A stretch of DNA of 64,000 bases. Origin: Candidatus Pacearchaeota archaeon (GTDB lineage Archaea > Nanobdellota > Nanobdellia > Pacearchaeales > GW2011-AR1). The position numbers and the translations under genes are program-made. Below the pieces are notes generated by a model, which had not been told where the DNA came from, made no database searches, and saw nothing but the letters and a program-made list of their open reading frames with translations. Below are positions 60,021-64,000 of this stretch, one piece after another. How positions within the stretch are numbered: position 1 is the first letter of the stretch; the number at the start of each line of letters is the position of its first letter. The DNA lies in contig JAGVXH010000005.1 of NCBI GenBank assembly GCA_018303845.1, forward strand, positions 20,105 to 84,104. Direction: 5' to 3'.

Positions 60021-60533
60021 TCAAGAAAACCAACCAGCAACCCAAAGTCCAAAATTAATAAAACCAAGCTTCATCTTCTTTCCAATCCCAACAGCCTCAA
60101 TCCTCAACTCTTCACTATCCCTTTTCTGATTATAAAATTCAACAAAATCCAAATCCGAACCACTTTCTGAAATCTCCATAAGCAATCCACTCGTAACAAA
60201 AATATTATAACTAGCATCTTCACTAGCTTCACATCTCATCCCAGAAACCTTCTTATCAAACAAATCAAATCCAGCAAAAAAAACATCATCAACATAAACA
60301 TCAAAAATATCATCACTAAACGGGATTGCCTCCGGAACCGCATACCCAGAATACTGTTCATCAAAAATAAACTTCGCCTTATCACATTCATTCCCTTCAA
60401 CTCCAACCACAACAGAAAGTTTCCCATCAACAACCCGTCCAGTCATCCCACCGAAAACATCCTCAAAAAAACCAGCCGAAACAATTCCCACACAAAATAC
60501 CAAAATCAAAACAGCAACAAATCCAATCCTCAT
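60021..60533 (-). CDS. Secreted protein, 170 aa
   Basis: A signal peptide (MRIGFVAVLILVFCVGIVSA) precedes an acidic soluble domain with two cysteines (GNECDKAKF and GMRCEASE), which may be disulfide-bonded. No domain was recognised. A GGTTTAAATAAAG box lies upstream. It may be an exported surface protein. Confidence 0.55.
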   Translation of the reverse strand: MRIGFVAVLILVFCVGIVSAGFFEDVFGGMTGRVVDGKLSVVVGVEGNECDKAKFIFDEQYSGYAVPEAIPFSDDIFDVYVDDVFFAGFDLFDKKVSGMRCEASEDASYNIFVTSGLLMEISESGSDLDFVEFYNQKRDSEELRIEAVGIGKKMKLGFINFGLWVAGWFS

Positions 60534-60646
60534 AATATTACAAAATAATTACTTTATTTAAACCTTAGTAAAAAACCGATTCCTCCAAAATTAATAAAAA
60601 ACAATCGCCTCCTATCATCCTATTTCTATTCTTTATTCTCTAATTT

Positions 60647-60685
60647 CAATCCGTGTAATCCGTATAATCTGCGGCTAAATTATTT
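60647..60685. repeat. ATCCGTG/ATCTGCG array before dnaE's end
   Basis: CAATCCGTGTAATCCGTATAATCTGCGGCTAAATTA, the mixed form of the dispersed family, in the gap between the secreted protein and dnaE. Confidence 0.7.
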
Positions 60686-60731
60686 TTCAATTCCCAAGCC
60701 TAAAATCATTCTAATCCCTAACACCCAATTT

Positions 60732-63700
60732 CTACCTCATCGCCTCACAAACTAAAACTGACTTCGCAATAAATGCATTTCCAAATTCCTCCGACTCCTT
60801 AAACCTCCCAGAAACCCGAACCCCATCCCCAACCTTAATATTGCCTTCACCTATACACTCCTTAAAATCTCTCGGAAAAATCGTCACCTTTAATTCCCCA
60901 TCCCTCGAACCCAAATCCATAAATGCCATATCATCTCCATTCTTCGTAACAATCTTAGTAAACCTCTTAACTAAACCAAAAACTTCCATTTCCAAATCTT
61001 CCTTCAACTTATCAAAAGCAACAAACTCATTATTTTTAGACTCAAGGAACGCATCAACAGGATGCCCACTAATACAAACCCCAAGCAACTCCGCTTCTAA
61101 ATCGAGTCTCTCCTTCAAACTCAACTGCTCCAAATTAGGATACTCAACAACACCACAAACCCCACCACCAAAAAGCGTCATCTGTTTTTCTGTGGAACAA
61201 CTATTTTTTTGAACCTTATCATAAACCGCCAAAAGACTCGCCCGATTAATTCCGAGTTCATCAAAACATCCAACCGAAATCAGACTCTTCAAAACCCGCT
61301 TATTCACCTTAGACAAATCAACACGATTAACAAAATCCTGATAAGACTTATACGGCCTCCCTTCAAGAATCTTCGCCATCGCCTCACCACCAACATTTTT
61401 AATCCCGCTCAAACCCACTCGAATAACCTTCTCATACTCTTTCCCATCTTTCAAAACAAACCTCTCTTTATTAAAAACCCCCTTTTCCTTCTTCGCCACT
61501 TCAACAAAATCAACACTAAAATCCTCCTTAGAATTATTAATATCCGGATGCAAAATCTTAATCCCTTCGCCCCGAGCCGACTCCAAATAAAAAGCCAACT
61601 TCTCAGGATCCCGAACAGCAGAAGAAATTGTCGCAGCATAAAACTCAACCGGATAATATCTCTTCAAATAAGCAGTCCGATACGAAATAAGAGCATAAGC
61701 AGCCGCATGACTTTTATTAAAAGAGTAAGCCGCAAACTTCACAATATCATCCCACAATTGATTAACAGCCGACTTTTTCATCCCAGAAAATTCGACACAT
61801 CCCGACTTAAACTGCACCTCCATCTTCTCCATTAAATCCAACTTCTTCTTCCCAATCGCCTTCCTCAAAACATCACTATCCCCAGCCGAAAAATTAGCAA
61901 GAGCCCGACTAAGCTGCATAACCTGTTCCTGATAAACCATAATCCCATAAGTCGGAGCCAAAATCTTTTCAGCATTAGGATGAACATAAGAAACATCTTC
62001 TCGCCCAGCCTTTCGATTAGCATAAACCTCAATATACTGCATCGGACCCGGACGATAAAGTGCAACAATTGCAATAATATCATCAAAACAATTCGGCTTA
62101 ACCTGCGCCAAAACTTTCCTCATCCCTTCCGACTCTATCTGAAAAACCCCAATCGACTTCTGCTTCCGAAGCATCTCATAAACCAAATCATCATCCATCG
62201 GAATATTCTCAAGCCAATCCGAATCCTTCCCAGTCGCATCCAAAACTTTCTTAATAACATTCAAAGTCTCTAAACCCAAAAAATCAAACTTAACCAAACC
62301 ATAAGTTTCAACGTCAGGCCCTTCAATCTGCGTAATCACATCTCCATTTTTTCCATAAGTCGGAATATATTCTACTATCTCCTGCTTCCCCCAAACAACA
62401 CCACAAGCATGAACACCTTTATGCCTAACACATCCTTCCAAAACCTGCGCAATCTCAAAAATCTTTTCATGCTTCTTCTTAAAATTCCTAAGCTGCTCCG
62501 CCTCATCCGTCAGCCTCCCGTCCCGCTCCGCATCAAGCGACTTCTGAATCGTCTTCTCATTAACAAGCTTTGTAATCGCATTAGCATCTTCAAACGGAAC
62601 TCTAAAAACCCTCATCACATCTTTCAAAACAGCCTTAGCCGACATCGTCCCATAAGTCCCAATCATCGCAATCTTTTCCTTCCCATATTTCCTCCGAACA
62701 TAATCAAGCACAATATCCTTATTCCCAAAATCGATATCAAAATCCGGCAAACTTACTCTATCAGGATTAAGAAACCTCTCAAACAACAAACCCAAAGCCA
62801 AAGGGTCCAGCTGTGTAATCCCAAGCGAATAAGCAACAATTGAACCAGCACCACTCCCTCGCCCAGGACCAACCTGACAATGCTTCTTCGCATCCTCAAT
62901 AAAATCCGCAACAATCAAAAAATAAGCCTCAAACCCCATCTTCCCAATAACGCCCAATTCAAAATTCATTCTTTCAATCGCCTCATTATAATTCGCCTTC
63001 CCTCCATAAATCCGGTCAACTCCCGCCTTACACAATTTATACAAATAATCCCGATGGCTAAGTCCCTCAGGCACCTCAAAATCAGGAAAAATCGGCGTCC
63101 CCATCTTGAGCTCAACATTACACCTGTCCGCAATCTCGCAACTCAAATCCAACCACTCCTGCGGGAAACTCTTCCTCATCTCTTCCTCGCTCTTAATCCA
63201 ATAACCAGACCCACCAAACTTAAACCTCTTATCGACATTCATATCCCCATTCGTCTGAATCGCAAGCATAACCTCATGAGCATAAGAATCACCCTCCTTC
63301 AAAAAATGCGCATCACAAGTCGCAACAATATTCAAACCCATTTCCAAAGCAACCTTCTCATAAAACTTTCTAACCTTATACTCCTCTACAATCCCGTGGT
63401 CCTGCACCTCTAAATAAAAATTCTCCTTCCCAAAAATATCAATATAATCTTCAATCAACCTCTTCGCCCTATCCTCATCCCCACCAATCACTGCCTGGTC
63501 AATATCATTAGCGATACACGCCGTCATACAAATCAAACCTCGCGAATACTCCCGAAGCAACTTCTTGTCAACCCGAGCACTATAATAAAATCCCTCATTA
63601 TTAGCAATCGAAACCAGCCTAACTAAATTCTTATAGCCCTCCAAATCCTTCGCAAGCAAAATCAAATGATACCTCTTTATCTCCTTATCTTTAATCTTAA

Positions 63701-63917
63701 TGTCATCACAAACATAAAACTCACAACCCATAATGAGCTTCACACCTGCCTTCTTCGCCGTGTTATACTTCTTAATCACCGCCCCCATATTCCCATGCTC
63801 CGTAATGGCAACTGCCGTTTGTCCCAAACTTTTCACATGCTCAAAAAGTTCCGAAACTTTAGTTGCCCCATCAAGAAGTGAATATTCAGTATGCAAATGC
63901 AAATGTGTAAACCCCAT
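60732..63917 (-). CDS. dnaE: Bacterial-type DNA polymerase III subunit alpha (DnaE)
   Basis: DnaE is the bacterial replicative polymerase (family C). The 1061-residue protein has a PHP domain (THLHLHTEYSLLDG, AITEHGNM, CDAHFL), polymerase motifs GPGRGSGAGSIVAYSLGI and LPDFDIDFGN (catalytic aspartates, about 395), palm/fingers segment YQEQVMQLSRALANFS and SFNKSHAAAYALISYRTAYLK, an HhH region (SVGCFDELG) and a C-terminal OB fold (FGLVKRFTKIVTKNGDDMAF). Length is slightly less than E. coli's 1160 and the tail beyond the OB fold is missing. Archaea normally use PolB and PolD. An SD-like GGAGG precedes the ATG. Confidence 0.95.
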   Translation of the reverse strand: MGFTHLHLHTEYSLLDGATKVSELFEHVKSLGQTAVAITEHGNMGAVIKKYNTAKKAGVKLIMGCEFYVCDDIKIKDKEIKRYHLILLAKDLEGYKNLVRLVSIANNEGFYYSARVDKKLLREYSRGLICMTACIANDIDQAVIGGDEDRAKRLIEDYIDIFGKENFYLEVQDHGIVEEYKVRKFYEKVALEMGLNIVATCDAHFLKEGDSYAHEVMLAIQTNGDMNVDKRFKFGGSGYWIKSEEEMRKSFPQEWLDLSCEIADRCNVELKMGTPIFPDFEVPEGLSHRDYLYKLCKAGVDRIYGGKANYNEAIERMNFELGVIGKMGFEAYFLIVADFIEDAKKHCQVGPGRGSGAGSIVAYSLGITQLDPLALGLLFERFLNPDRVSLPDFDIDFGNKDIVLDYVRRKYGKEKIAMIGTYGTMSAKAVLKDVMRVFRVPFEDANAITKLVNEKTIQKSLDAERDGRLTDEAEQLRNFKKKHEKIFEIAQVLEGCVRHKGVHACGVVWGKQEIVEYIPTYGKNGDVITQIEGPDVETYGLVKFDFLGLETLNVIKKVLDATGKDSDWLENIPMDDDLVYEMLRKQKSIGVFQIESEGMRKVLAQVKPNCFDDIIAIVALYRPGPMQYIEVYANRKAGREDVSYVHPNAEKILAPTYGIMVYQEQVMQLSRALANFSAGDSDVLRKAIGKKKLDLMEKMEVQFKSGCVEFSGMKKSAVNQLWDDIVKFAAYSFNKSHAAAYALISYRTAYLKRYYPVEFYAATISSAVRDPEKLAFYLESARGEGIKILHPDINNSKEDFSVDFVEVAKKEKGVFNKERFVLKDGKEYEKVIRVGLSGIKNVGGEAMAKILEGRPYKSYQDFVNRVDLSKVNKRVLKSLISVGCFDELGINRASLLAVYDKVQKNSCSTEKQMTLFGGGVCGVVEYPNLEQLSLKERLDLEAELLGVCISGHPVDAFLESKNNEFVAFDKLKEDLEMEVFGLVKRFTKIVTKNGDDMAFMDLGSRDGELKVTIFPRDFKECIGEGNIKVGDGVRVSGRFKESEEFGNAFIAKSVLVCEAMR

Positions 63918-63955
63918 TAATAAAAAACCTCCAATTCTTCTTTCCTATCAAGTTT

Positions 63956-63996
63956 CCATAAGAAATCGTGTGGCGAAAGCCCATGATTTATTATGG
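63956..63996 (+). repeat. GAA-loop hairpin element, copy 9
   Basis: CCATAA/TTATGG outer stem, AAATCGTG/CATGATTT, GGC/GCC and a GAAA loop, in the upstream region of dnaE at the window edge. Confidence 0.85.
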
Positions 63997-64000
63997 AATA

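Noticed and set aside
5651-63996. GAA-loop hairpins as simple transcription terminators
   Set aside because: Several copies lie upstream of gene starts or between divergent genes, and all have one orientation, so termination alone does not explain them.

Overview
The window looks like chromosome from a small-genome DPANN archaeon, most likely in the Pacearchaeota/Woesearchaeota range (inferred from gene content; no search was run). It carries archaeal information-processing genes: a partial GINS subunit, FtsY, SRP54, Bud32, uS15, a RecJ/GAN-like DHH nuclease, eS27, aIF2-alpha, Nop10, RadA, RPA, aEF1-beta, a split Hef helicase/nuclease and Dph6. It also carries a bacterial-type DNA polymerase III alpha (DnaE). 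The first genes of transcription units usually have a TATA-like box (TTTATAA/TTTAAA) about 25 bases before the start codon, which suggests leaderless mRNAs. This spacing was used to correct many ORF-track starts. Some other genes have GGAGG-type ribosome sites or ATGA/TAATG overlaps.

Layout. 0-6.6 kb: GINS (partial), ftsY, srp54, bud32 and membrane proteins. 6.7-12.4 kb: tRNA-Gln, uS15, DHH nuclease, CTP synthase, the eS27-aIF2a-Nop10 cluster, an unusual uracil-DNA glycosylase and tRNA-Arg. 12.5-20.9 kb: IMP dehydrogenase, a DUF362 ferredoxin-like protein, RadA, RPA, a zinc ribbon with aEF1-beta, and a degenerate HIT protein. 20.9-30.7 kb: a large archaeal type IV pilus-like locus with prepilin peptidase, a TadC/FlaJ-like membrane protein and nine proteins with K-[KR]-G class III signal peptides. 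One of these carries a lysozyme-like domain. 30.8-35.8 kb: an ice-binding-type (DUF3494) adhesin, an AI-2E family transporter group and a detached DUF3494 fragment, probably an acquired island. 36-42.1 kb: the pilus-type ATPase, coiled-coil partners and three related membrane proteins. 42.3-51.2 kb: PRC-barrel, degenerate M50 protease, patatin, split Hef, M16 peptidase, Mn-type pyrophosphatase and a dTMP-kinase-like protein. 51.2-64 kb: methyltransferase, short PHP protein, glutamine amidotransferase, HD hydrolase, Dph6, TGS GTPase, aldose epimerase-like protein, TctA-like permease, YbjQ and DnaE.

Two window-wide patterns stand out. First, the + strand is A/C-rich almost everywhere regardless of gene direction, so + strand proteins are rich in K/N/I/T and - strand proteins in V/G/F/L. 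This suggests one replichore with strong replication-linked asymmetry. Second, the intergenic DNA is full of small dispersed repeats. The most striking is a family of nine long hairpins with a CCATAA...TTATGG outer stem and usually a GAA loop, all in the same orientation. There are also arrays of ATCCGTG-like units, some inside genes (Bud32, a methyltransferase), and 3'-end duplications of ftsY and tRNA-Gln.
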